64,000 nt of DNA, taken from the NCBI GenBank assembly GCA_032821775.1, contig JAVLRN010000002.1:868001-932000 (forward strand). Direction: 5' to 3'. The DNA comes from Sanguinoderma infundibulare (Eukaryota; Basidiomycota; Agaricomycetes; Polyporales; Polyporaceae). How positions within the stretch are numbered: position 1 is the stretch's first letter; each line of letters begins with the position of its first letter. Under the pieces are notes generated by a model. It was not told the origin of the DNA, made no database searches, and saw nothing but the letters and a program-made list of their open reading frames with translations. This document shows positions 9,120-21,573 of the stretch, piece after piece. Made by a program: the position numbers and the translations under genes.

Positions 9120-10704
9120 AGGTGACTAAATAGAACGATACTGATAGTCAAATGGAGGAGGAAGAGGTGCTTACTTGAATGGAGGAATGTTGAACATCTT
9201 TATGGTAGGAGATACGATGGAAATTATGGCGTTCTTCCAAGAGAAGGGATGCAATGAGACGTGGATGCCAAAGGGGACAGGGAAGACGTCGAAGGATACG
9301 CAGGAGGGGAGGCACCAGAAGTCATGGCGTAAGTGGCGTAAGCTTGATCGTGGTCGTACCCCAGGGTGTCAGGAACCGGGTAGCGCCACGACCGCGGCCA
9401 AAGGGCGACGTGGTCGTCCTAAATGGCAACGATTCAGCATCAGTGAGTTGTGTTTCAGTCTCCAAACACGCTAGACGTCACCTCATCATTTCTCCACTGA
9501 GTCTCGCGGAGCACTGTGGAGTGTGGTCGAATCCGAGCACGATGTCTAAGCCGCCAGTTCGGCTTGAAAACAGCATGCTACGGGGCGAGGACAAGGGCTT
9601 ACCGACGTGGGATGCATCCGAGAGGAGTTTGTGGCGAATGCAAGGATTTTCTCTGCATTAAGCTTTGGCACCGACACTTAGCATAAGGGGATACGGTCAT
9701 GTAAATGATGGGAGGTTACCAAGGAGCCTCTTTAGCCTCATCGAAACGACCTAGGAAGAGAGGCGTGAGATGGAGCATGACGGCGATGGCTCGAGCACGA
9801 CACTCACAATCACATTCGCCAACCGGAGTTGCCTGGTCTGCGAAGAGGAAGGAGGGACGGATGGAAAAGAGTGCACGGAGTGATTGCGTGGACGACACTC
9901 GGCTATATAGGCCTAGGGCTGGGGAAGCCACTCGCGATTGCCACTCGTCGCAAGCAAGACCATTGTACTGTGCAATTTCATTTATCGAAGAACTACAAAG
10001 GCCGTTACATGAGAGAGGCTCAAAGGGCATTATTACCAGGCGCTCCCAGTGAGGGACTTGGATGACGTGTGCGCTGCTCCGTGGCACAACTTTCGAGCAT
10101 GCAGCGAAGCCATTGCCACTGCCACTGCGTGGAGAGCAGACAAAGGTGTCAGACACGAGCCAGCGCGACAGATCTTGTGAATGCACTCACAACGAGTTCA
10201 GTGTTGTCGATGGTGCACACATCAGCGACAATGCAAGGCAGGAACGAGCGTTGAACCTTGAACGCTGGCAGGCGCGTCGTTCAAGCCCGGCCGGACGAGG
10301 CCTAGCAAGATTCGGGTTGGCGTCTGTCAATACACACGGTATATATTCCTGTTATCTGCGAATTTGAGACTGCGCTGAATCGTTGAGAAAATGTCAGACA
10401 AAGTGTAGAGGAAAATAGAGTTACACCGTGGTCGCAACGGGAGTGGACGAGAAAGTTGTCATGTTTGTCTCTATTTGCGACTGTGGCATCCACAGGCGCT
10501 TAGCCCAGTGCTCCCAGCCTGATTCCGCTTGTCGTGAACATCCGTCTCCGGGACTCCGCCTCCTCGCGCTGCAGCGGTATGACACGATTATTATACGAAG
10601 GACAATTCAGTTACTCACGCGCGATAGCTATGGTTGCGGGATGACACGCATGGGACACGCGCGATTTCGACGTCGGACATCGCGACAGCAAGCGAAACTA
10701 AGTA
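9120..10704. other. long stretch without a supported gene
   Basis: Open frames of 60-156 codons exist on both strands (for example minus 9716-10186) but show no family motifs, no repeat structure and no convincing splice chains. The upstream part of the HMG remnant should lie in 9120-9700, yet no box motif is visible. Confidence 0.3.
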
Positions 10705-11374
10705 CTAGTACACATCCATGATACGAAACATCCACAAGCACATCCACAAACCGAAAATCCACAAAGCAAAAGATGAGCCCATGTCCCCCAACCTCATACG
10801 CAACTTGTGACTGACTCGTTCTCGAAGCCAGCCCCAGAAATTGTTGCACGCCGCTGCGTCGGCGTTCCCAGGATGGAACGTCGTCCGACCCGACGTTGTT
10901 GCCCGCGCAGTCGCCGAACCGGGGGAGAACGCATCTGCAGGTGCTTGCGCCTGGCCAAACACATTCCCATGTTGCGTCGCGAACGCGTTCCGTGCTGCAT
11001 ATGGAGGAAACGCGCCCCACGGAGCGTTCTCCAACTCACCCCCTGCCGCGCGCGCCCGCGCGAATACGTTTCCTGCCGCGAATCCAGGCGCAAGCGCGTT
11101 CGCGTTTTCGCTGTCAACGCCAGATTCGAATGCAGAGTGCAGAAACATGTAATCCATCTCAGCCCCGAGGTCGAACGTGTCGCTGAACGCCGGAAACGTG
11201 CTGTCCGAGTCTGTGGAGATCGTGTTGTCGGCTCCGGCATTGCGCGGAGTTTGGCTAGGTGAGCTCCCAGATGTTTGAGCGTTCCCCGTTGGCTGACCAG
11301 ATGCGCTTCTGAGTGCTTGCTGAAGCGCGCTGGTGGATCCTTCACTCGGGACATTACCGTGAGTGTGGACGCGT
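10705..11374 (-). CDS. low-complexity ORF, possible C-terminal exon of an unknown regulator
   Basis: A minus frame open from about 11374 to 10705 reads STSALQQALRSASGQPTGNA, then TFPAFSDTFDLGAEMDYMFL and an Ala/Gly/Phe-rich stretch. Two other frames are open in part of the same region, reflecting GC-rich composition. The acidic, aromatic-dotted 'DSDSTFPAFSDTFDLGAEMDYMF' style resembles activation regions and the tails of the HMG genes here, but there is no DNA-binding domain. It could be a last exon or chance. Confidence 0.25.
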
Positions 11375-12539
11375 CACTGGATGGAATTTGTGCCACGATA
11401 TTCAGCGCACCACTCCCCGGGGCACTAGCAAAGTGCGCCATCAGCGGCGGCGCGTGAAGGACGAGTGGACATCTGAGAGCTGTTGTCCCTGAAGCGACGA
11501 GAGATCGCCGCTGCGCCCCCGGCCGCGGCGAGCTGCCATCACCACGAGACGCTTGCGCCACAACGAACGAGTATGGAGGGTGGTGTACTTGAGCGAGTAT
11601 TTTTTGGCTGCGAATAGGTCGCGCACCGGATGTGCTTGAGGCGTCATTCCCGCCAGGCTAGGATGGCAATGGTGCACCGCGCCACTACGAGCGTGAGTCT
11701 CTGAGGTGGGGCAAGGCCTGATTAGCATATGATTAACCCTGGGAAAAGAGCACGAACAGCTAACTGACCTGGAAAACGAGAGCTAAGAGCACGGATTGAA
11801 CCGAACCTGAAAGTCGGGTCGAGGCGAGAAGTAATAGAGCCTGGGTGACGAAGCCATAAGCTGGCCCAAGTCGGCGAGATGGTAGTAGTAACGATATCGA
11901 TGAGCCAGTCCAGGGCGAGCCCAGAGCGAGCCTCATCTCAGACTTGTTTCATTCCCGCGGGACCGACGACGAATCCGCAACCCTGAAGCAAAGCATGCTC
12001 CTCTCCGCTCAGACCCACACTTGACCAGCGTTGCCGAAAGCGCTAACTACGTGTGGCACCATCGGTGTCCAGCCTGAGTCCTGGGCGCTCACTGCGGGGC
12101 CCGGTAGTGTCACCGCGGCACATGCATATGTGGTAAGCATGTACCATTCAAATTCTTCCTGATGATGCTCGCTCAGCGGGTTCAAAGTCGGTTGTTAATT
12201 CTCGTTCCGTAGCAACAATTGAGAACAAGTCGAGCAGCGACAGCTCCGGCGCGTGACCCGCGCCGCGCCGCCACTGCAGCCGCTGCCCTCATATTGCTTC
12301 GATGTTTCTGCCTCAAGTCCAACACGAACGCCTCCGCGAGTCACACTTCCAATACAACGATCAAACCATAAAGTCCATTAGGCAAGTTTAACGCTCATGA
12401 TAAAGATGTTATGTAAATACGAGCCACCGAGGCGATATCCGCAGCCAGCACGCCTTCCGACATCCTCTCTCTCCACCATCTCCCATACAATCGCGCAGCA
12501 GCCACACGGAAGCTCTCCCCCCGCTATCAATACTACATT
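11375..12539. other. no supported gene
   Basis: Nothing recognisable. The right 150 bases form the leader of the next gene. Confidence 0.35.
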
Positions 12540-13110
12540 ATGGGTTCATACCGAGAAACTCTCGGAACTAGTGGTAAGTAAACTTCATGGAGATCATTTT
12601 GAACGCCACTTCTGATGCCCTTCCCAAGTTTGCCACCAAGACGGCTACCGCGCCAACCCTCCGAGTCCCGAGAATGCCGTGACGCCACTTCCCGAAGGAG
12701 TGCCCCTCGAGCAATCAATTGAGCGCCAGACTTCGATCACGGCAAACGACTGGCAGGACGAGGCCGAGACGTCGTATCTTCTACACGCCGTCGCAGAGCG
12801 GCTACGTCGGACAAGCATACTCGAGCCGGTTGGATGTCAAGGGTTGCCCATTTGCGCAGATGCCAATCCGGCGTTCCAACCCCTTAGGGTCGGCCTCATC
12901 ACGGACACCAATATGCGTCTGCTGCGTCTATCCGGACGCGGACCAAGGCAGGAACTGCTTATGGAATCATTGTCGGAGCCTCCTGATGCACAAAATGGTA
13001 GCGATGACCCGACGATAGAGCACCAAGCGGTACCAGAAATCGGGCAAGGGACGAAGCGGAAGCGAAGCTATGAAACTGCTGAGGAGAGGGAGGCGAAACG
13101 GAGGACGTAA
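12540..13110 (+). CDS. two-exon gene for a small unknown protein with a basic tail
   Basis: Exon 12540..12573 (MGSYRETLGTS) joins exon 12629..13110 through a 55-base intron (GTAAGT...CCCAAG) in phase, giving about 171 residues. The junction restores a frame reading CHQDGYRANPPSPENAVTPL. The protein is hydrophilic and probably disordered, and ends GTKRKRSYETAEEREAKRRT, a likely nuclear localisation signal. No domain is recognised. The intron fit and clean stop support a real gene; its role is unknown. Confidence 0.5.
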
Positions 13111-15515
13111 AGGACCGAAATGTATGCCGGATAGACATCCGTGTTCGGGAATTCTCGAGAATGGAATGATGCACTGTATTTCTCATAGTTCGGCCATCTC
13201 TTCAGGACCTTGCCACAGTATAGCCCCAGTGGGGCCCAAGTAAGTATCCCTGTTCACAAATGAACAGATGATGTCATCGTACTAATGGATTATCGGAAAT
13301 ATAGCTACTCGATCGGGAGCCAAATGCGGCGGTAGTTAATGGGACCTCGTGAGGGAACGTGACATGGGCCCAAGTTTGGACCATTATTCATGCCAGTCTC
13401 AAGCCGAGAATGCCCAGCTTGGCCGATCGTAAGGTGACACTACGAACGGCCGAGCTGAACACAAACGGGACAAAAGGAATCGATGACAGGGTCTGATCGT
13501 ATAGTTAGTGCGACTATGCATCGTAAAGTTGAGGAAAAAACGTACTGTATTGCTCCGGAAATTGGCGGCTGATGTAGGAAGGACCGGCGAACGTCGATTA
13601 GCACTGCGAGCGACCGACGACTGCACGTACAGGCTTACTATTGCCAACATGTCTCCAAGCATCGCGGTGCGACACAGTTGCGAGGATGGGTTGTGCTGAA
13701 CTTGCAGTACCTATCTTCACATTGGATCTGTCCGCCGTCCGAGATAAGCACCTTAGCACCTTGTATGCGGACCTAGACGAAAGGGCTCTGGAGACTCACC
13801 AACTCATCCGGCTACGACAGGTAATCGTCAGCAACAAGTAGCAGAGAATGGGTCTATGATCTACACTCGCCTGGTCCACGTAGTGGCCGCAGCGTTTGAA
13901 ATTGTTACGGACCCTGGGAGGCGGGACATTGATCAGAATCCGTGGACGAGTACGACAATAGATAAGAAGAGGGCCGCGTACCGACGCCAATGACACATTC
14001 TGTAATAGGTGGATGCGGGGTTATGGGGATTGTATTCGTTGCCACGGTGGGGAGTTCGGAGCGGGCTGAAAGCTCATGCCGACACAGTGAGGGATTATGT
14101 ACTAGGACGAATGGACTTGAGGCGGGTAGCATACCAGTCTGGACATCTGCCCCAGATTGCCGTTTGCCACGTTCGGTCACGTACGTGGTCATCCCGCATC
14201 AAACCATTATGATCGTCCCAAAGGCTACAAATGAGAGGCACTCAATTCTTGTGACTACCACTCACCAAACGTCTCGAGGCGCCAAGAATAGCTTGGAAAC
14301 TAAAGATGCCAGCAACCTAGCACGTGGCAGATTAGGTATGTTGCGCTCGGCGCACTGGCTTGTCCCGTAAGTATCGCGCCACCATAGTATCACTGTGAAG
14401 GATCGCAGAGGCTCAAGTCCGTGGCCCCCATAAAATTGCGAATAGCAGGACACTGTACTTGAGTCAGTCTTAAGCATGCATATGACACACACAAAAGATG
14501 GCGAACCGATGATGTCCATGATTCCCCAGACAATAGTAGGATCAACGGGGACAACCCGGAGCCGTCGACATGCCAGCAGGTTGCAGAGTAGAGTCCGATC
14601 GGCTAAGGCCCAGGGGAAAAGCGTGCTATATGTCAGAAAAGGAGGTTACCGCTCACGCTTCATGAGGATGTCGCATCCGAACCGTTGTTTGAAATCCCGG
14701 GGCGTCCAGCTGCGCGGCGCGCATGTCCGACGCCAACGTTGTTCGCGGCATTATCATGCCTTCGTCCTGCGCTCTTCGATCAGACGCATGTATACCAGCC
14801 TCCGTCCATGATCAATCAGCAGCCCCTCAGCTCGCGGTGCGATGCCACCTCACAGCAGTGCCTTCGCGATATCATACAGTGATCTACGTTGTAGCCGCAG
14901 GTAAGCTTACCCCGTGGATGTCCTGTGGTAAAACAGGGACATACCTTGATTCGACGGAGTGAGGTGCAATAAGCGACCGTACAGAGATACACCTGAAATG
15001 CAGGCTGAGCAAGTAGAAGTTGAAGGGAAACTTGGAGTTGGTGCGCTTGGGGTGCTCCAACTGTCCAATCAGATTTGACGGGAAGACGGGCCGACGAGTG
15101 ATGACTTTGTGGCGTGCGAACCCTGGCGAAGCAATTATCGCTCAACGAACCCGTGCTAATCGGAATCCGAACGCTGCTTGACTCCTCCATGCACTGGACC
15201 CTGAGCCGATGTCCTGAACATGCACAATGGGTTTGCCTTCACTGTGCTTATCTGAACAGGTATGATGCGACATTTGCTCAAGAATGATGCCGCCTTTTGG
15301 CGCTCCCCGGAAAATCTTTTGGTTACTGCACAATCATCCAACAGCTCCATTCCGGAGCGCCCACTACCAGTGCGGCACGGTTCAAGTTTGTGAACCTTTT
15401 GAACCAGCGCTGCCGGAGATGCGATGGTGTCGATCTTGGTGGGCTCTTCTCTTCCTAGTCATATACTATCCGCATCCCAACATTCTACGAAATCCATCCC
15501 GGTACATACGCACTC
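13111..15515. other. long stretch without a supported gene
   Basis: Small frames occur on both strands, none with family motifs or convincing exon chains. AT content rises in places. I see no transposase or reverse transcriptase motif. Confidence 0.3.
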
Positions 15516-16232
15516 ATGAGTAATACTGAGAAGAAGACGAAAGGTGCGTTGGCCATCCTACATGTCATGCTATACTCTCTCATATTTATTCTCCATATGT
15601 CAGATGACAGCAAACCCCCACGTCAACGCCAATTTAAGAAGCGTTCACGGCCTGCAGAGATCCTCAGCACAGCTCACTCAAGGAGTGAGGCTGCAGGCGG
15701 ACTCAGCACATCCAGCAAGTTTCGCCAGCTGCCACCCAGCGACCCCGGTCGCAGCTTCTCAGAATCGAACAGCACCTCGGGAGAGCCATCAACCGGTCCC
15801 ACCCCTCCCACTAATTATACCGGAAATGCCTCGATTGGCCCCTGCAGCCCTGCCCCGCCAACAGCGCGATCTGTCTCAGTACGGCCCCAGCTCTTTGTGG
15901 CGTCTCCCGCAGTCTCCCATGCGAGCACTTCGGCAAGGATGCATGCTTTGCAAACTGAAGCTCCCTCGACGAACCCGAACGTTGAAGCGACGGACTTGGA
16001 GGGTAGGGACTTTGGTGACGGGAAACCCGTATGGATTCGGACTAGGACTTTAGCCAAAACCAGTTTGGGTGGCAATGAATGGGTCCATTCGAGGAGACGT
16101 GTGGAGCGTGTCCCCGAAGAAGTTTTGTTCCGGGACCACAGCGATGAGAGGGACGCGGAGCAGCAGGCATGTGGCGAGGCGAAGGATGGCGATGAGGGAG
16201 GAAGTGTCTTTTCTGAGGGGCGTCAGGTATAA
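15516..16232 (+). CDS. two-exon gene for a Ser/Pro-rich protein of unknown function
   Basis: Exon 15516..15543 (MSNTEKKTK) joins 15604..16232 through a 60-base intron (GTGCGT...TGTCAG), giving about 218 residues. Without splicing, the same frame stays open and would add an artificial hydrophobic segment; the intron signals favour splicing. The protein starts DDSKPPRQRQFKKRSRPAEI (basic), is Ser/Pro/Thr-rich to about residue 130, and ends with a charged region containing WVHSRRRVERVPEEVLFRDH. No family is recognised. A second frame overlaps for 170 codons and is probably a shadow. Confidence 0.5.
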   Translation: MSNTEKKTKGALAILHVMLYSLIFILHMSDDSKPPRQRQFKKRSRPAEILSTAHSRSEAAGGLSTSSKFRQLPPSDPGRSFSESNSTSGEPSTGPTPPTNYTGNASIGPCSPAPPTARSVSVRPQLFVASPAVSHASTSARMHALQTEAPSTNPNVEATDLEGRDFGDGKPVWIRTRTLAKTSLGGNEWVHSRRRVERVPEEVLFRDHSDERDAEQQACGEAKDGDEGGSVFSEGRQV

Positions 16233-17429
16233 ACCTTGCCCGAGGAGTCTACGTGTACGTCGTGTATTACTATATCAATCTTGCGACAAGGTCTCGAATA
16301 TCCACACATTTGAAGAAGCTTTGAGATAGACTTCTATGCAGGCTAGAACCATGGGTGTTCTGGTATCTGACTATGGAAGAGATTCAGTGCGTTTTCGAGG
16401 AGGTCCAGGAAGCGAACACAGTTTCGACCTCTGCCGAAAGCTGTTTGTCAAACGGTGCCGCTGTGAGGCGATCTGAGCATGCGGCATGCTCGTATTGCCG
16501 CTGCACGCCATGCTACCCGCCACAGGACACTCAGTGTCTGGACGGACGGAAGCATCATGATCGACCCTGGGGTGGTGCCACCCCTCATCATTTTGGTGCG
16601 AGCACTCGGCTCGGAGTTAGTGTAACTTGACAATTCCTTCGTTACCATCTATGCTCGCATAAATGGATCCCAAGGGTGCGCAATGATGACCACGAAACAG
16701 TAAACTTCAGGGCAAACATCAGCGATAGCCGGTGTCCCATCGATTAGTAGAGATACGGCACGCACTAATTGAAGAACATCACGATCTCGGCCTTGCACAA
16801 CGCGTCAGTTGCATTTTGCCACAAGAGGCCCGCTCGTGGATTACCCGCGGCGCATGCGGTATGTGTGTTTCCTTTTGTTATGTCTCCCATTGCAACGTGT
16901 TCCACGGCAGCATGGAGATGCCTCAGCTGTAATTCCTATGTGGCGATGACAACGGAAGGCTAAGCCACCGCCGCGGCGTGCGGCCCTGTGCTGGACAGAA
17001 ATGAGCGTCAACATCCTCAGCCGTAATATAAGAAGAGGGCGTACCGTGAAGCCTAAAGCCATACGACCTACAGCTACTATCCAATTGTTTCGGGCCTTCC
17101 GAGTCACCGTCTGCTTGTCCACTGCCACGTGCTCCATCTGTTACATTCAATCTGGGCCGCAATTGATGCACGACAAGACGATGGAGGAAAACATGTGAGT
17201 CTGCGATAATTATTGCGTGAGTAGGAAGGCTGAAGCTGACTCATCCCCATGGATGTGTTCTGGCCAGGACCAATACTAGTCTGCCTGAGGCCCCATCCAT
17301 ATGGAGGAGCGAGTACGAAGAAGCATTATTCGATACTATGGCAGACGAGGCGTATCAGATTTGGCTGCATCTATGCTTCCTTAGGTAGGGTGATATGCAC
17401 TCAATGACGGCGCAGGGCTGAATTAAGTC
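16233..17429. other. mostly empty; possible short exon at about 17269-17384
   Basis: Between a CCAG acceptor near 17268 and a GTAGGG donor near 17385 a frame reads PSIWRSEYEEALFDTMADEA and QIWLHLCFL, with good composition. It may be an upstream exon of the gene at 17430 or of an alternative product, but the phases do not fit the frame used there. The rest shows nothing. Confidence 0.25.
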
Positions 17430-18748
17430 ATGGCCTCAAGGCACGGAACTATGTCATTAAACCTGAAGAAAGTCCCGAAAGGAGAAGATCGATTGCAATC
17501 AAGCTGCAGAAATATCTGGGAGGGGCTTGGACATATCTCCGAAATTCTCCCCAAAGTGATCGACCAGGACAGCGATTTAAGCCACCTGATGGCTCTTTTG
17601 TGGGTAGACGAACTGCTAAACTTGAAGCAACAGCTGACGAACGTTATCTTTGGTATATGATGATGCAGGGAAAAGGCACTAAGCACATCGTTCGAAATTG
17701 ACGGCCCTTTCGGTAAGCCTATGCGACTCGCGAGCAGTTACACATGTTACTGATACCATTGGCTCAGAACGATCTGATGCATTGATCAGGCTCTTTCAGT
17801 GCCAGAAGAAATTGCAGAATGGGGTGTTCTCCGAGCACATTGGGAAGGTTTTCAGAGACGAGCATGACTTAACAGTTCTGACGGAGTGCCTGCCACTGCT
17901 TGTCTCCGCGACATATGCCCACTTGTATCCGGAAGTACCCGCTTGGAGAAAACCCAGACGCGTCGATAATGCCATCCCAACAGATCAATTTTGCGCGGCA
18001 CCCGGTGAGTGTGTCCCATTTCCAAAGCAAGAGACACGGAACAGTGCTGAGAAATTGTGGAATAGGGACGCCTCAGGACCGGACCCAGCTTCCGTCACAG
18101 TGCGACGTGGCGCATATAGAAGCTGTACTATCGCAGACCACATTTCCTGGCATCAACAATCCATCTCGTCTGTCCGAGGATGATCAAGGAATGTCGCCGA
18201 ATACATCATCCCTATCGACGCAGCGACAACCCATGAGTTCTGCCAGCATTGAAGCCAACAAGTGGATGCCTTCTATGACGGAGGAGGAGTTGAAGGCTCT
18301 GGATGACGGGGTGTATCCCTCGTGGTTCGATCCTCCCAAACAGCCGCTATCTTCAGCCAGCGATCAGGCAATCAAGATCATGGAAGACAGGTACAACGCT
18401 GGTTGCGCGTCGTGGAAGCCAAGAAACCACACTGCACATAACATTAGCCCCACAAGCACACCGCAATTGCAGACAATGACACCACCCACAATAAGCCGTC
18501 AGCCGGCAATTTCGGATAGCAGGAAATACGTGGCACCTTCACCGCTCACATCGCCTGTCAGAGCTCGCAAGACAAACGACGGCGCCGGACAGGGTCACGT
18601 TAATAGCTCTGCAATTCTGACGGCAAGGAAGTCTCGATCCGCAGCTGAAGATCAGGGAAAGTCCGGAAGATCCGAGTTTGGCAGAAACGGAGCTCCCAAT
18701 GTGCCAACGACTGCACCCGCGCACGGGAGCAGTGGCAGGCACAGGTAA
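17430..18748 (+). CDS. four-exon gene for a large disordered protein of unknown function
   Basis: Exons 17430..17599, 17669..17712, 17768..18004 and 18066..18748 join in one frame (about 377 residues) through introns of 69, 55 and 61 bases with GTGGGT, GTAAGC and GTGAGT donors. Residues 1-150 look folded and alpha-helical: DLSHLMALLEKALSTSFEID, RSDALIRLFQCQKKLQNGVF and EHDLTVLTECLPLLVSATYA. The C-terminal half is Ser/Pro/Thr/Gln-rich and disordered, ending in basic Arg/Gly stretches. No known family. All three junctions keep frame, which is strong evidence for a real gene. A different frame over the first exon is also open for about 85 codons, so the N-terminus is less certain. Confidence 0.55.
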
Positions 18749-18901
18749 TGCGATGATCGCATCCAGCTAAATCCAGGCTCAATCCCGCCACCACGCGCAC
18801 ATACGCCAGACCAAAGCCGGTGCGCCCCAGGAGAACAAGGACTTCGATGACCAGTAAAATGAATCGTACAGAAACTACCTCCGTCCCCAACAATAGACCA
18901 C

Positions 18902-20185
18902 TCAACTCAGCCACACGAACGTCGACCTCGTCGGGATCTCGGTGTTCCTCGTCAAAATTGTCAAATTCCTCCCGCCCTCGGTCCGCTTCAGCACGATCGT
19001 GCCGGCGTCGCCCGCGCACCCCGCCGCGATCAAGTACTCGTTCTCCGGCCCGCCGAGCTGCATGCCGCGGATCTGGTCGAGGCCGGTGAAGACGAACCCG
19101 AGCAGCTCGAGCTTGGGCTCGACGCGGAAGATCGTGATGGCGTCCCCGCGCGGGTCCTGCACGCCCATGTTGCGGTTCGAGACGTAGATGAACGGCTCCG
19201 GGAACGTCGGCGAGGCTTCTGCGAGGAGGATCTCAGCCGCCGCCATCGCAGCACCATCGGGAAGACCGGGGGGAGTGATGTTGAAGCTCGCGAGGAGAGG
19301 GCCGGTGGTGCCGTTCGGCGCCGGCGGGATGTCTTGCTGCCCGAGCGTGCTGTCGATCTGGTGGAGAGTGTAGAGCGTATTTCCTGCGCCAGGACTTAGG
19401 TCAGGACTATGGATGGAGTTGGCTTTCTAGGCAACGTACCTCTGACTGCAATGTGGCGCGGTCCGCTTCCCGTGGGCTGGTCGATCTGGCCATGGACCTT
19501 GAATACACCCGGGGCGCCATCCTCGACAAGTCGCCAAACCTTGTCTGCGCCCTGCGTTTAACGCTGGTGTCACTTAACGCTGGTCAGACGTCCAGGATAC
19601 CACTCACCAGGTCAGGGATGAACACCTCATTCCCGTGCTCAAGGACCATGTGCGGGTGTGATACCGGCGCGTTGAAGACGATGGGAGTGTAGGAGGAAAC
19701 GAACTCGAGAGGGTCATCTGCTTCCGTAGGGACGATAAGTGCGGTACCAGAGCCATACTATGATTCCAGCCGTTTAGCGATGGAAACTCGACGGTAGACA
19801 GAACTTGCTTACGTTCACGACCGCGACCTGGCCAGTCGTGAGTGGCGTTGTGAACGCAGGACGATCTCCGTCTGACCTGATCGTGTCGATCGGGTGAGAG
19901 AGAGCACCCTCATCCCCGATCCTGAAGGTCTGCAGCCCGCCGTTCGAGTCTTTTTCGTTGACCGCACTGTAGGAATTACATTTGATTCTTTGTCGGCGTG
20001 CAAATAAAGAAAGGGGACACCACGCACTACAGAATACTCTTGTTCCTGGGGTGAAGCGCGATCCAGGATGCGTTCGTTCCGGTAGGAGACCGGTTGAGAA
20101 CCGTGAGGGAGTTGGTGTTCGAGTTGAACTGGTAGGACACGATGAACGACGCGAACCCTCCAGCGAGGATGGTGAAGTTGACCAT
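18902..20185 (-). CDS. lactonase-family seven-bladed beta-propeller (6-phosphogluconolactonase-like)
   Basis: Five minus-strand exons, 20185..20028, 19966..19813, 19757..19608, 19551..19440 and 19383..18902, join in frame to about 351 residues. The introns are 55-61 bases. The protein begins MVNFTILAGGFASFIVSYQF and shows the repeated blade pattern: SWIALHPRNKSILYAVNE, VSHPHMVLEHGNEVFIPDLG, GSGPRHIAVRGNTLYTLHQI, PFIYVSNRNMGVQDPRGDAI and GLDQIRGMQLGGPENEYLIA. The 'PRHIAV' and 'YVSNR..' motifs are typical of the lactonase family (PF10282). Members hydrolyse lactones such as 6-phosphogluconolactone or carboxymuconolactone; the exact substrate cannot be told, and a cytosolic place is likely since no signal peptide is seen. 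The Met at 20185 is chosen because it starts the first propeller strand. Length is normal for the family and no break is seen. Confidence 0.88.
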
Positions 20186-21573
20186 GGTGGTATATTCGAG
20201 GGTAGACTGGGAACGTCAGCTGCGACCGCGAACGCAGGGAGAGGATGACGAGAACCAGACGTACATATAAGTATCCTCATCGCGAGGCGGGAAAAGATGG
20301 CCACGGAGAAGTCAGGCCTAGCGAGAGGCGTTCCGCTGCGGAAGAAGCACACTGTTGTATGCCTCACGAATGCCACGCGCAGGTCACAGCACTATTGCAG
20401 CCGTATATCCACTGTCGGCGGAACGGTCCACCTATTCCACAATGAATAGAGAAGGTCTGCATCGCCAGTAGAAGTCCTATTATTAGCTTCCAGCGCGGCA
20501 CATGAAGCATCAATAAGTACCTCGACAGTTCGAGTCGGAGCCACGACGCTCCGTGTTTCCCCTGGTTGCAACCACGCATGGCCCACTACCACAGTATTCA
20601 GCGTCATCTGAGGTGTTGGGGTGCAAGGCTACAACGGCGGGCTACACCACCAGCCGGTAGGGAAGAACATAAGGGTTCGGGGCTGAACCTGAGTAAGACA
20701 ACGTACAATGCGAAGTGCCATCAAGATGCGTGTAGTACCCGCCGCCTTCTTCGGGTGGCCATGAAAATAAACCAAGTAAATTTCAAAAGTAAGCCAGCGC
20801 ATTCACTGTCGCGTAGTAGGAACTCGCCAACCATCTGAGGACCCAGCTGGAGATCCTTCTTGATTATGGGGCTGAAAGATGCTGGATGTAACTCATTTGT
20901 ATCTCTAAGGAGGTCTGAAGAACATGTCGAGCATGAGTTTAACAGAGAACATATGACGGGAGGAAGTAAGATGGTCGGCCATCGCACCGCCATCAGATAA
21001 GATAAGATAAGATTCCAACCCCTTACGCATGCACAGACGCTTCTCTCCTTCTCCCTGACTCCAAGTCCCGCGGCCAGCCAGCTTGAGCTGTGTTCCTCGA
21101 GTTTCCATACTCAACACCACCGCAATGATGACAGAACTGTATCTTGACTTCAAATGTCTTCGATACGTACGGTGTACGCTTTCCTGGCCACTCCTTCGAT
21201 TCATTACCGAAGTAAAGTCTTTGCCGCTCCTTTCAGCATAACTCCGAACCGATTCTTGTCAGCGGCAGCAACTCGAATTCTAAACGCGGACGCCGATGGA
21301 CAAGCCGGGGGCGTCGCACCTCATGACGTACCCCGCGGCTGTCGTTTTAGTGGCTCTCGTGCCAGATTGGGACATCTTCTCTTCGGGTCTGCGCATGTGT
21401 ATATCTTGTGCCTCTCGTATTCAGCGCTTCAGCTTCCGACCCTGTCCCCCACAACTCACAACCTACACTCGACAGCCCACGGCGACCCTCCGAACCAGAT
21501 TATCTGTGCGCCTGTTCCTTCAAAGGCATAGTTTGCGGCAGCTGCAGACAGCTCCGGGTTGTGTCTTGCACGG
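20186..21573. other. no supported gene; short GATAA tandem
   Basis: No gene is supported. At 20996-21014 GATAAGATAAGATAAGA forms tandem GATA motifs, which can bind GATA factors on either strand but lie 560 bases or more from any start. Small frames at 21154-21531 lie in the leader of the hydrolase gene. Confidence 0.35.

Noticed and set aside
20996..21014. GATA tandem as an operator.
   Set aside because: It is too far from any start codon to assign, and short repeats of this kind are common by chance.
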